Origin: Edaphobacter flagellatus
GTDB taxonomy: Bacteria; Acidobacteriota; Terriglobia; Terriglobales; Acidobacteriaceae
Assembly: GCF_025264665.1 (NCBI RefSeq)
Contig: NZ_CP073697.1
Span: 4,135,501-4,199,500 of the forward strand
DNA length: 64,000 nt
Direction of reading: 5' to 3'
The stretch's first letter is position 1, and each line of letters begins with the position of its first letter. The position numbers and the translations under genes were made by a program. Under the pieces are notes generated by a model. It was given only the letters and a program-made list of their open reading frames with translations. It made no database searches and was not told the origin of the DNA. Of this stretch, positions 27,037 through 35,023 are shown piece by piece.

Positions 27037-27852
27037 ATGAATAAGCTGATCGTTTTAGGCTGCCTTCTAAGTGCGGCAATCGAGGTTCAGGCGCAAAATC
27101 GTCCTGTCCAGGCTGGTATTGCTATTCCAGGTAAGATCATGGCGATCTCCCACCGAGGCGAGCACCTTCATCATCCGGAGAACACGCTTCTCGCGTTCCA
27201 GGCGGCGATTGATGCCGGAGCAGATTTCTTTGAGGGAGACATTCGCACCACGTCGGATGGCAAGCTTGTCCTGATGCATGACAGCACGGTGAACCGCACG
27301 ACCAACGGTACCGGGACTGTCCAGGATATGACCTTCGGCCAGATCCGCTCTCTCGATGCTGGAGCGAGGTTTCCGGAGTTCAAAGGGACCAAGGTTCCAA
27401 CGTTTGATGAAGTGCTCGATCTGGCGCATGGCAAAATCAACATGTACGTCGACACGAAGAATGCAGATGCAAAGCAGCTGATCGATACGATCGTCCGCCA
27501 TGATATGCAGGATCATGTCGTGATCTATGGCAATCCGTTTTTTCTCTACGAAGTGCACAAGATTCGACCAGATCTGAAGATTATGCCGGAGGCCGGTTCT
27601 GCCGACGTCTGCAAGCTGCTTATTCGGGCCTTGCAGTTACAGGTCATCGCCTTCAGTGAGGACGATTTTAAAGAGGATGTGATTCAGTTGGCGAAGCAGG
27701 CAAACGCTCAGATTTATGTGGACCGACTGGGACGCCAGGACAATGTGGAGGCTTGGCAGAAAGCAATCGACATGGGTGCGACCGGAATTCAAACCGATCA
27801 TCCGGCCGAACTTGTGAACTATCTGAAGGAGCATCAGATGTCGTCACGGTAA
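27037..27852 (+). CDS. secreted glycerophosphodiester phosphodiesterase
   Basis: A 271-residue TIM-barrel enzyme releasing glycerol-3-phosphate from glycerophosphodiesters. The catalytic motifs are present: ISHRGEHLHHPENT (His and Glu), EGDIRTTSDGKLVLMHD (metal ligands and the second His) and the TVNRTTNGTG loop. A signal peptide (MNKLIVLGCLLSAAIEVQAQ) places it in the periplasm or outside. ATG 27037 has AAGGA about 10 bases upstream; the frame is open back into the receptor gene but those codons overlap it. Likely co-transcribed with the receptor. Confidence 0.93.
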   Translation: MNKLIVLGCLLSAAIEVQAQNRPVQAGIAIPGKIMAISHRGEHLHHPENTLLAFQAAIDAGADFFEGDIRTTSDGKLVLMHDSTVNRTTNGTGTVQDMTFGQIRSLDAGARFPEFKGTKVPTFDEVLDLAHGKINMYVDTKNADAKQLIDTIVRHDMQDHVVIYGNPFFLYEVHKIRPDLKIMPEAGSADVCKLLIRALQLQVIAFSEDDFKEDVIQLAKQANAQIYVDRLGRQDNVEAWQKAIDMGATGIQTDHPAELVNYLKEHQMSSR

Positions 27853-28022
27853 GGCTTCGTCCGTGATGCCGGTCGATGGTCTGCCTGCAATTCCAGCATT
27901 TGACCAAGACAATGTTGGGCTTGCCGAAATCTTGGTAGTGTCTCAGTTTGGATTCAAACAATCCCTAATGGTTGGCATATGGCATCGGTCATAACTCTCA
28001 AGTATGCGTATGTGACCGTGAA

Positions 28023-29375
28023 TTAGTGGGGTGTTGACTTCGATCCCCATAATGCGCGGCGAAAGGGTAAGCCAACGGAAAACTGCAGATTCGGTGTGTC
28101 TGGGGTTAGACCAACTCCGAAACTGAGATCGATGGTGCGGCCCGGTGCATACATATAGGAGGCCCCCAATCTCAGAGACCCCTCAACAAGATATGAGGCG
28201 GGGATGACCTGTCCGTTCAGTGTGGTCGAACGCGTAAACCTCTGATCCCACCCAATCGTCATAGAAGTTTCCGGATTAAGCGCAAGAATCGATCCGAGCT
28301 GAAAGCCGATGGCATCCCCTGGCTCAAAGTGGCCTGGGATCATTTGCCCTACATTCTGCGGATCGGGAATCTGATGTGTGCCGTTCAGATTGGCTGTGTA
28401 GGAAAGATTACCGAAAAAGACAACCGGGTCATTGGATTTTGCGGCTGTCAGATTGCCCTGGACGGCATAGAACCCTGTACCGAGAGCTGTCTGACTACTG
28501 TTGAGGTTGAAGCTGTCGATTCCAGTTGTAGTTTTGAACCGAACATTGGCGAGCAGGTCCGGTACGCGGCCGTGTTCGAAGGTCAGTTGACGAGAGAGGC
28601 CGAAGGTGATGTCCCCCATACCGAATGTGCCTTGTGATGTCTGTACATTATTCGTGTCGACTGTGCGGTTGAGTTCGTATCCATATGGGATGTAGGCTTC
28701 AAACTGAAGCTTGTGAGGCAAGCCAAGGCGAGCGGTGAAGGTGGGGAGCAGGAGATCTTTGCGCGTTCGCTGCGAAGTGATATCGCCAACTACCAGTACA
28801 GGCAAAAGCGCGAATCCGTTGATGCTGAGGTGGTCTGCGGAAGAGCTGAAGTAAGAGGTCGAGTGATCGATCTCGATCGTTCCTGGCGGCAACAGCAGGC
28901 CGCCGCGAACAATAAGTGCCTGGTCGAGCGCCTGACTCGCCTGACGTTCTTCAGCATCGTAACCTGCATTCGTAACGACAGCATTGATGGAGGAGGCAGT
29001 GCCTGAGTGTGCTGCGGTGGGCTTTAATGCAACATCCTTTGGAGCGGTCGTGAAGCCTCCATTGACTCTCCATTCAAGCTCCTGCACGCGTTCCAACAGA
29101 TTGCGAATGATCGCATCTCTTTCGCGCAAGGCATCCTGCAATCGTTGATTGATGGCAGCATTCATGGGATCCTGCAGCAGTGCCGGTACCTGCTGTGGGG
29201 AAGCTGTCTGTGCCGCATCGCGTGATTGTAGCTGCGTTTGTTGAGGAGCTCCTTCCTCCCCGAAGGCCCCGGCTGTCATCTGGAAAGCCGTAGCGAGCAG
29301 GGCCATGCGAAGTAAATAGATCGTCAAGTTTTTTGTCTGTCGTAAAGCTGTCGGTTCAAATCGCACATATCTCAT
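28023..29375 (-). CDS. FapF-like outer-membrane barrel with N-terminal coiled coil
   Basis: About 450 residues. After a signal/anchor region (residues about 17-38) comes a helical heptad segment at 71-104 (INQRLQDALRERDAIIRNLL, then ERVQELEWRV), a linker, and from about 155 a beta-barrel with alternating strands of the 'transporter'/MetA-pathway barrel type, ending in a mature barrel strand. FapF, the Pseudomonas amyloid secretion pore, has this order: trimeric coiled coil, linker, barrel. A TTG at 29399 overlapping the peptidase stop is an alternative start. Last gene of the four-gene cluster. The barrel call is firm; FapF identity is inferred from architecture plus neighbours. Confidence 0.75.
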   Translation of the reverse strand: MRYVRFEPTALRQTKNLTIYLLRMALLATAFQMTAGAFGEEGAPQQTQLQSRDAAQTASPQQVPALLQDPMNAAINQRLQDALRERDAIIRNLLERVQELEWRVNGGFTTAPKDVALKPTAAHSGTASSINAVVTNAGYDAEERQASQALDQALIVRGGLLLPPGTIEIDHSTSYFSSSADHLSINGFALLPVLVVGDITSQRTRKDLLLPTFTARLGLPHKLQFEAYIPYGYELNRTVDTNNVQTSQGTFGMGDITFGLSRQLTFEHGRVPDLLANVRFKTTTGIDSFNLNSSQTALGTGFYAVQGNLTAAKSNDPVVFFGNLSYTANLNGTHQIPDPQNVGQMIPGHFEPGDAIGFQLGSILALNPETSMTIGWDQRFTRSTTLNGQVIPASYLVEGSLRLGASYMYAPGRTIDLSFGVGLTPDTPNLQFSVGLPFRRALWGSKSTPH

Positions 29376-29395
29376 GGCGACACCCAAGGCTTGCG

Positions 29396-30100
29396 TCAAT
29401 AAAGAGGATTGGACGGAGCGGTAATATCGATTCTCCGTTGAATGATGGTTTCGTCCGGAACAAGACGGGAGGCCATTACAGACCGTTTCTCAGTGAGCAT
29501 CAGCTCCGTGGGCGGATGCACAATAAAGACGATGCCTTCTTTCCAAAGAGTCTGAAAGCGGTCGACCTTCATGGTGAGATTGCCGAATCCAGGGTCCGCA
29601 ACGATGACGCGACCACCGGTAATCTGGCGGACCACGATGAAGTGGTCGAATCCTTTCAAGCGAATGGGCACGATGACGGATGTCTTTTCGAGAGCCAGTT
29701 CCTCAATGGACATTCCTGTAAACCCCTCTGCGCTGTATCCGCGCGCCTGCGCGAATCGTTTAAGATCAAGCAATGAAAACCCCCCACGGGCGCGGACGCG
29801 CACCGGATCGACGCGGTGCAGTATCCATACCACGATGGCGCTTTCGGGGGTGTTGTCCTTAAAGTCGTAAGTAAGAAGCGTGCTCAGTGCGGCTGCTCCA
29901 CAACTCATATCCCACTTCTGCCGCACCACGCCTTCACCGCGAATTTCCTTCAAGCTCCGGATGCTCTTGCTTGCTCCCTGAACGCCTTCGTTCTCCCATG
30001 TCTGGCAAAAAGATGTTTCTGAAATAAGAGAGACGCTCGCCATCGCTAGCGCGAGCGTCCAAGGCCGTATCCAGAACCATTGAGAAGAGCAGTACATCAT
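29396..30100 (-). CDS. secreted C39-family cysteine peptidase (FapD-like)
   Basis: A 234-residue protein with an N-terminal signal segment (residues about 11-32) and a stand-alone peptidase C39 domain. Oxyanion Gln Q61 and nucleophile C67 are seen in RQKWDMSCGAAAL, the catalytic His H153 in GFDHFIVV and the acidic residue D169 in ADPGFGN. C39 enzymes cut after leader peptides of the L-x-x-E/D-L-x-x-V-x-G-G/A kind. Two neighbouring secreted proteins carry such a sequence. No ABC transporter is fused, unlike bacteriocin exporters, which is the FapD arrangement. The gap to the upstream small gene is 4 bases. Confidence 0.82.
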   Translation of the reverse strand: MMYCSSQWFWIRPWTLALAMASVSLISETSFCQTWENEGVQGASKSIRSLKEIRGEGVVRQKWDMSCGAAALSTLLTYDFKDNTPESAIVVWILHRVDPVRVRARGGFSLLDLKRFAQARGYSAEGFTGMSIEELALEKTSVIVPIRLKGFDHFIVVRQITGGRVIVADPGFGNLTMKVDRFQTLWKEGIVFIVHPPTELMLTEKRSVMASRLVPDETIIQRRIDITAPSNPLY

Positions 30101-30104
30101 CCAC

Positions 30105-30500
30105 TCATTTCAGGTTTGTCTGCGTCAGCGTCCCCACAGACGAGTTGATGTTGACGTTCAGGTTCAACAGAACATTGATCTTCGAGTTCACGGCATTGAT
30201 ATTTACCAGAGAACTCAGATTCTGCTGCGCATTGCCATTGATGCTGAGAGTTCCCGTTGTGCTTGACAGCGGAGAACTATCCAAGGCAAGCGATCCTGAA
30301 CTCGATACCAAGCCATTGGGTGTCGGCGTCTGCCCCTGAAATTTGATGACGCCATCGGAGACGCTGGCCGTAACCGTACCGGCCGTCACGCGATCGAGTG
30401 CCGCATCGTTGAGGGGCTTGGCGTGTCTCTGAACCCTGGCTTGGCAAAGGCCGGCAGAAGTCCATAGCATCATGGTCGCTATTACAAGAATTCGTCGCAT
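30105..30500 (-). CDS. small secreted repeat protein, candidate amyloid nucleator
   Basis: 131 residues: a signal peptide (1-20), the leader-like motif LNDAALDRVTAG at 30-41, then an Asn/Ser/Gly-rich body. The C-terminal part (SINGNAQQNLSSLVNIN at 86-102, then NLNVNINSSVGTLTQTN) has the alternating N-V-N pattern also found in the larger subunit next door. It contains no cysteines after the signal region. GGAG upstream supports ATG 30500 over 30530. Its position and composition fit a minor amyloid subunit (FapA/FapB role); the role is inferred. Confidence 0.72.
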   Translation of the reverse strand: MRRILVIATMMLWTSAGLCQARVQRHAKPLNDAALDRVTAGTVTASVSDGVIKFQGQTPTPNGLVSSSGSLALDSSPLSSTTGTLSINGNAQQNLSSLVNINAVNSKINVLLNLNVNINSSVGTLTQTNLK

Positions 30501-30570
30501 AGACCACTCCTTGTGGAGAAGTATGCGCAACGCCGCAATTACTATTCATTGCAGCGCTGCGCAACTCTGT

Positions 30571-31941
30571 TTAGCGGGCCTGGCTGATGCTGTTGGACTG
30601 CGTCAGGCTTGGTGTCGAGTTCATGTTCGACGTCCGCGCCACGTTGACTCCGTTTGCAACCATGCCGCCGGCTGCGTTGACGATGTTCATCGCCGTCGCG
30701 TTCTGCATTGCCGATCCAGCCAGGGTTACGGAGTAGTTGTTGGTTGCTGTTACGTGCGATCCATCGACTGCGACATTCTGCGCGCTCGCTGAATCGAGAC
30801 TAACCGCTCCTTGCACGTCATACGTTTTGTGGTAGGCCTTGACGGAGTGCGAGGCATCCGCCTTAGCGTTCTTCGTCGACAGGCTGGAGGAATCGCTCTT
30901 CGCGGTCGTCTCCGTTTCGCTTGTCGCATGGGTAGAAGAATCGCTCTTTGCTGACATTGTTGCATTTGTGCTCGCGCTGCTATTCGACGACGCGCTCTGC
31001 GAAGCATCCTTCGTGCTCTTCGACGAGGCATCCTGCGCGGCATTGTTCGAGGCGGAAGCATCTGCATCGGTACTGGAATGACCGCTGGTGGAGTTGCTTG
31101 CCGATCCAATGCCGGAGGTGGTTAGAGCATTGGTCTGGTTGCCCGCTGTCGACGATGTCGCTCCGCCGCCAGCACCACTATTGGTGTGGGTTGAGCTGCC
31201 GCCGGATGAGGAACTGCCGCCGCTTCCACTGGAAGCGGTAGCACTCGTTGCGTTGGAAGAAGAAGTATCGTTCGAGGAAGACGTCTTGCTTGCACTATTT
31301 GAGGCCGACGCTGTTGTGTCGGTCGAAGAGGACTTGCTGGCACTTTCCATTGAGCTGGCATTCTTCGTGGAGCTTGCGCTATTTGAAGAAGTGCTGTTGC
31401 TCGTTCTATTGTCAGTCTCGGTCTCTGTATGGTTCCACGATTTGGTCGAGGATGAGTCGAGACTTGAGGAACTGCTGCTGCTCGTGGTGACATCCGATGA
31501 ACTCGTTACATCCAGTTGTGAGTTCGTGCCACGTTTATAGCCAGTAAGTGTGGCCTGACGCGCGCTTGACTGGTCGATATCGTTGCTCTGATCGACATCG
31601 GCGCTGCCTGAGTTGGCAACTGTCGTTAGACTGCCGTTGTAGACGTTGACTCCGTTAGCTACCAGGGCATCTGTTGAGTTCACAATATTGATGCCTTTGG
31701 CTCCATTAAGTACGCTGCCGGAGATATTGACTGCTCCAGTGTTAGATTCTGTGACCGTGGAGTTATTCGCAGCAAGTGCTGAGCTTTCCTCGCCTGCCGC
31801 AGTAACACGATCCATTTGGTTGTCACGCAATTCCCGCGTCTTGGTTTGCTTCTTGTCGTGGGAAGCGTTCGATGCGCTCTGACCATATGCTGAGCCAGAG
31901 ACGACTAAGGCTGCAACTAGAGTAATAACAAGTTTCTTCAT
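30571..31941 (-). CDS. serine-rich secreted protein with two amyloid-like repeats (FapC-like)
   Basis: 456 residues. The signal peptide covers 1-20 and the leader-like motif LRDNQMDRVTAAG is at 38-50. Repeat 1 (about 57-128) contains GINIVNSTDALVANGVNV and ends QSNDIDQSSAR; repeat 2 (about 391-456) contains MNIVNAAGGMVANGVNV and ends QSNSISQAR. Between them lies a linker of about 260 residues, over 40 percent Ser with Thr, Asn, Ala and Asp. Conserved hydrophobic/Asn repeats separated by a variable low-complexity linker is the FapC design. GGAGG lies before ATG 31941; longer in-frame starts are not supported. Probably the main fibril subunit and first gene of the operon. Confidence 0.75.
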   Translation of the reverse strand: MKKLVITLVAALVVSGSAYGQSASNASHDKKQTKTRELRDNQMDRVTAAGEESSALAANNSTVTESNTGAVNISGSVLNGAKGINIVNSTDALVANGVNVYNGSLTTVANSGSADVDQSNDIDQSSARQATLTGYKRGTNSQLDVTSSSDVTTSSSSSSSLDSSSTKSWNHTETETDNRTSNSTSSNSASSTKNASSMESASKSSSTDTTASASNSASKTSSSNDTSSSNATSATASSGSGGSSSSGGSSTHTNSGAGGGATSSTAGNQTNALTTSGIGSASNSTSGHSSTDADASASNNAAQDASSKSTKDASQSASSNSSASTNATMSAKSDSSTHATSETETTAKSDSSSLSTKNAKADASHSVKAYHKTYDVQGAVSLDSASAQNVAVDGSHVTATNNYSVTLAGSAMQNATAMNIVNAAGGMVANGVNVARTSNMNSTPSLTQSNSISQAR

Positions 31942-32404
31942 ATTCGCCTCCAAGGCGTTTGTTGATAAAACTCCGCCGCTTACGCAGCTGTCGCTGCATA
32001 TTGGGCAATTCGATGACAGTCCGTGCCCACAGGCGCGGGAAACAGACTGCATCAACCTGTTCGGGTAGGCTTCAGAGCGAAAGAAGAGAGAGAAAAACGC
32101 AAAATGAGTGCGAGGCAAAAAGAATTGTGTTCACTCGCCGCAGGGAATCAAGGTCGTATTCGGAGCCCATCCGAAGATTTCGCTGATGTCATTTCCACAT
32201 CGCATTCAGCCCAATGCCTAAGTGGATAAGGCCCGTACAACACGCGTAGCTAAGAGCAACTGGGGTGCCAAACTCTGTCTCTTTCGAATCTGTTACATCC
32301 ACGTGCTTGGATTTTTCCATTGCAGTATTTTGCAGAAATAATGGAAATCTTAGGGCAAACGATGTCAATTTGAAGGCCTGCCAATCACACAACTGAAGTG
32401 ATTG
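31942..32404. other. intergenic region upstream of the amyloid-like operon
   Basis: It lies between two minus-strand genes and should hold the operon promoter, but I cannot assign -35/-10 boxes with confidence. A nested inverted-repeat structure is present at 32012-32061: GATGACAGTC with GACTGCATC, inner CGTGCC with GGCGCG, and an overlapping AACAG/CTGTT stem. A short frame at about 32189-32320 on the minus strand (43 residues from MEKSKHVD) has no ribosome-binding site and is not called. Confidence 0.45.
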
Positions 32405-34393
32405 CTAGCTGAACAGGAACTCCTTGGTGCGTAGCTCTTTGACTGTATCGCGCAGCCTGGCAGCCTTTTCGAACTCAAATTTCTTGGCGGCTTCGCGCAT
32501 CTCGATTTCAAGTTTGGCGATGTATGTGTCGAGCTCCTGTTGTGTGGTGAAGTCCGGCATGTCGCTGGTTTCTTCAGTAAGATCGGCATAGTCGGCTTTG
32601 AGAATACCTGCCAATGCCATCTCGGTGGGACGGCTGATCGATTGTGGCGTAATGCCGTTCTCCTCGTTATATGCCTGTTGAATCTCGCGACGACGATTCG
32701 TCTCGTCGATAGCGCGTTGCATCGATTCGGTCATTGTGTCGGCATAGAGAATCGCTCGGCCTTCAAGATGTCGTGCCGCTCGACCGATTGTCTGGATGAG
32801 CGATCCCTGGGAACGCAGGAAACCCTCTTTATCAGCATCGAGGATAGCGACGAGTGAGACCTCAGGCAGATCGAGCCCTTCACGAAGCAGGTTGATGCCG
32901 ATAAGTACATCGTACTCACCTTTACGTAGATCGCGGAGAAGCTTGATTCGTTCGAGGGTTTCGATTTCAGAGTGCATGTAACGGCAGCGAACGCCAACCT
33001 CGGTGTAATAGCCTGCGAGATCTTCTGCCATGCGCTTTGTCAGTGTTGTGACCAGCACGCGCTGATTTTTCGCAGATCGTTCACGGATTTCAGCGAGCAG
33101 ATCGTCGATCTGACCTTTAACAGGGCGGATCTCCACTTCGGGGTCGGTCAGGCCAGTCGGGCGGATGATCTGTTCGACAACCACTCCTGCCGACTTAGTC
33201 AATTCGTAAGGTCCTGGCGTTGCAGAAACGTACACGATCTGTCCGGTGCGCGACTCGAACTCCTCGAAGCGCAATGGCCGGTTGTCGAGTGCTGAGGGCA
33301 GACGGAATCCGTAGTCAATAAGATTCTGCTTGCGCGAACGGTCGCCGTGCCACATGCCATGCAGCTGTGGAACGGTAACATGCGACTCATCAATAAATAT
33401 GAGGAAGTCACGAGGGAAGTAATCGAGCAATGTCGGCGGGGGCTCGCCCGGCAGTCGGCCAGAAAAGTGCCGGGAGTAGTTTTCGATGCCGTGGCAGTAG
33501 CCCACCGATTTGATCATCTCCAGATCAAATCGTGTGCGTTGATGGATACGCTGCGACTCGACGAGTCTGCCTTCTTTTTCTAGCTGAGCCTCCCAGTCGA
33601 AGAGTTCCGCCAGGATGGAATCCATGGCCGAAGTCTTACGCTCCGGCTGCACGACATAGTGTGACTTTGGATAGATGGGCAGACGCGAGTAGCGCTGTTT
33701 GACAGTGCCGAAGAGCGGGTCGATCTGTGAAAGCGAGTCTATTTCATCGCCAAAGAGTTCGATGCGATAAGCTGATTCGTCGTAGGTTGGATAAACCTCA
33801 ATGATGTCTCCACGAACGCGGAAGGTTCCGCGACGGAAGTCGACATCGTTGCGATCGTACAGAATTTCAACCAGCCGGCGTGTGATGTCTTCGCGCTTGA
33901 TGCGCTGGCCTTTTTCCAGCAGAAGCAGCATGCCGTAGTAGGCTTCCGGCGACCCGAGGCCGTAGATGCAAGAGACCGAGGAGACAATGATGCAGTCCCG
34001 CCGCTCAAAGAGCGAGCGTGTTGCCGAAAGCCGCAGCTTGTCGAGCTCTTCATTGATGGTGGCTTCCTTCTCAATGTAGAGATCTCCGGAGGGTATATAG
34101 GCCTCGGGCTGGTAGTAGTCGTAGTACGAGACGAAGTATTCGACTGCGTTATTCGGGAAGAACTGCTTGAACTCATGGTAAAGCTGCGCGGCCAGCGTTT
34201 TGTTGTGTGCGAGCACCAACGCCGGGCGGTTGACCTCGGAGATGATCTTCGCCATGGTGAAGGTCTTGCCTGATCCGGTTACGCCGAGCAGAACCTGGTC
34301 TTTTTCGCCGGCGTTAAGTCCGGCGACGAGTTCGGTAATGGCGCGCGGTTGATCGCCCTGTGGCTTGTAGGCTGTTGTTAATTGAAAGTCCAT
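32405..34393 (-). CDS. uvrB: excinuclease ABC subunit B
   Basis: A 662-residue DNA-repair helicase that verifies damage handed over by UvrA and recruits UvrC. The Walker A is [10 protein letters not shown], the beta-hairpin region contains [12 protein letters not shown], the later helicase motifs include [20 protein letters not shown] and QTIGRAARH, and a C-terminal UvrC-binding (UVR) helix pair spans the last 40 residues (LRDTVKELR). ATG 34393 ([16 protein letters not shown]) matches the family start; the frame is open far upstream but that part is not UvrB-like. Divergent from the histidine phosphatase gene with a 39-base gap. Confidence 0.97.
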   Translation of the reverse strand: MDFQLTTAYKPQGDQPRAITELVAGLNAGEKDQVLLGVTGSGKTFTMAKIISEVNRPALVLAHNKTLAAQLYHEFKQFFPNNAVEYFVSYYDYYQPEAYIPSGDLYIEKEATINEELDKLRLSATRSLFERRDCIIVSSVSCIYGLGSPEAYYGMLLLLEKGQRIKREDITRRLVEILYDRNDVDFRRGTFRVRGDIIEVYPTYDESAYRIELFGDEIDSLSQIDPLFGTVKQRYSRLPIYPKSHYVVQPERKTSAMDSILAELFDWEAQLEKEGRLVESQRIHQRTRFDLEMIKSVGYCHGIENYSRHFSGRLPGEPPPTLLDYFPRDFLIFIDESHVTVPQLHGMWHGDRSRKQNLIDYGFRLPSALDNRPLRFEEFESRTGQIVYVSATPGPYELTKSAGVVVEQIIRPTGLTDPEVEIRPVKGQIDDLLAEIRERSAKNQRVLVTTLTKRMAEDLAGYYTEVGVRCRYMHSEIETLERIKLLRDLRKGEYDVLIGINLLREGLDLPEVSLVAILDADKEGFLRSQGSLIQTIGRAARHLEGRAILYADTMTESMQRAIDETNRRREIQQAYNEENGITPQSISRPTEMALAGILKADYADLTEETSDMPDFTTQQELDTYIAKLEIEMREAAKKFEFEKAARLRDTVKELRTKEFLFS

Positions 34394-34432
34394 CACCACA
34401 TAAGATATTAGAAGTGAGGCGGAGGATGCTGA

Positions 34433-35023
34433 ATGAGTGAAGGAACCCAATTGTGGCTGGTGCGGCACGGCGAGACGGAGTGGAGCAAGAGCGGGCAGCA
34501 CACCAGCCGGACGGATATCCCCTTGACAGAACAGGGGCGCAAGCGAGCAGAGGCTTTGCGGGAGTACTTGAAGGGAACGAAGTTCGATGCGGTCTTCGTC
34601 AGCCCGATGCAGCGCGCCCGCGAGACGTGCGCCATCGCAGGTTTTGCTGGCCAGGCGCAGGTTGACGACAACCTGAAGGAATGGGATTACGGCATCTATG
34701 AGGGTAAGACGACGGCGCAGATTCGGGCTGAGGTATCGGGATGGAGTGTATGGAAGGACCCAATTATTGGCGGTGAGACGGCTGAGCACGTAGGCGAGCG
34801 CGCGGACGCCGTGATTACCAGAGCGCTTGCCTCGGCGCCTGCCGGCGGCAATATCGCTTTGTTTGCCCATGCGCACATTCTTCGCATTTTGGCTGCACGT
34901 TGGCTGCTGTTAGCCGCGACAGGAGGCAGTCTGTTTGCGTTGGGCACGGGAAGCGTCAGCGTGTTGGGTTGGGAGCGCGAGACCCGTGTGATTCAGAGCT
35001 GGAATCGTGTGTTCGATGAGTAA
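34433..35023 (+). CDS. histidine phosphatase family protein
   Basis: A 196-residue phosphoglycerate-mutase-like phosphatase. The phosphohistidine motif LVRHGETEW is at the N terminus, followed by the second Arg region ([13 protein letters not shown]), EWDYGIYEG and the C-terminal His in [22 protein letters not shown] just upstream supports ATG 34433. The length and residues fit small-molecule phosphatases such as those acting on sugar phosphates. Its last 68 bases overlap the 3' end of the convergent CLC gene. Confidence 0.92.
   Translation: MSEGTQLWLVRHGETEWSKSGQHTSRTDIPLTEQGRKRAEALREYLKGTKFDAVFVSPMQRARETCAIAGFAGQAQVDDNLKEWDYGIYEGKTTAQIRAEVSGWSVWKDPIIGGETAEHVGERADAVITRALASAPAGGNIALFAHAHILRILAARWLLLAATGGSLFALGTGSVSVLGWERETRVIQSWNRVFDE

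Noticed and set aside
29396..30100. C39 peptidase considered as part of a bacteriocin export system
   Set aside because: No ABC transporter or membrane-fusion gene nearby and the peptidase has its own signal segment; the amyloid-type context fits better.
31088..31540. 150-residue Leu/Glu/Val-rich plus-strand ORF
   Set aside because: Mirror image of the Ser-codon-rich linker of the amyloid-like subunit.
30571..31941. Serine-rich region considered as a tandem-repeat or CRISPR-like array
   Set aside because: No regular repeat unit and no spacers; the repetition is at amino-acid level in one long frame.
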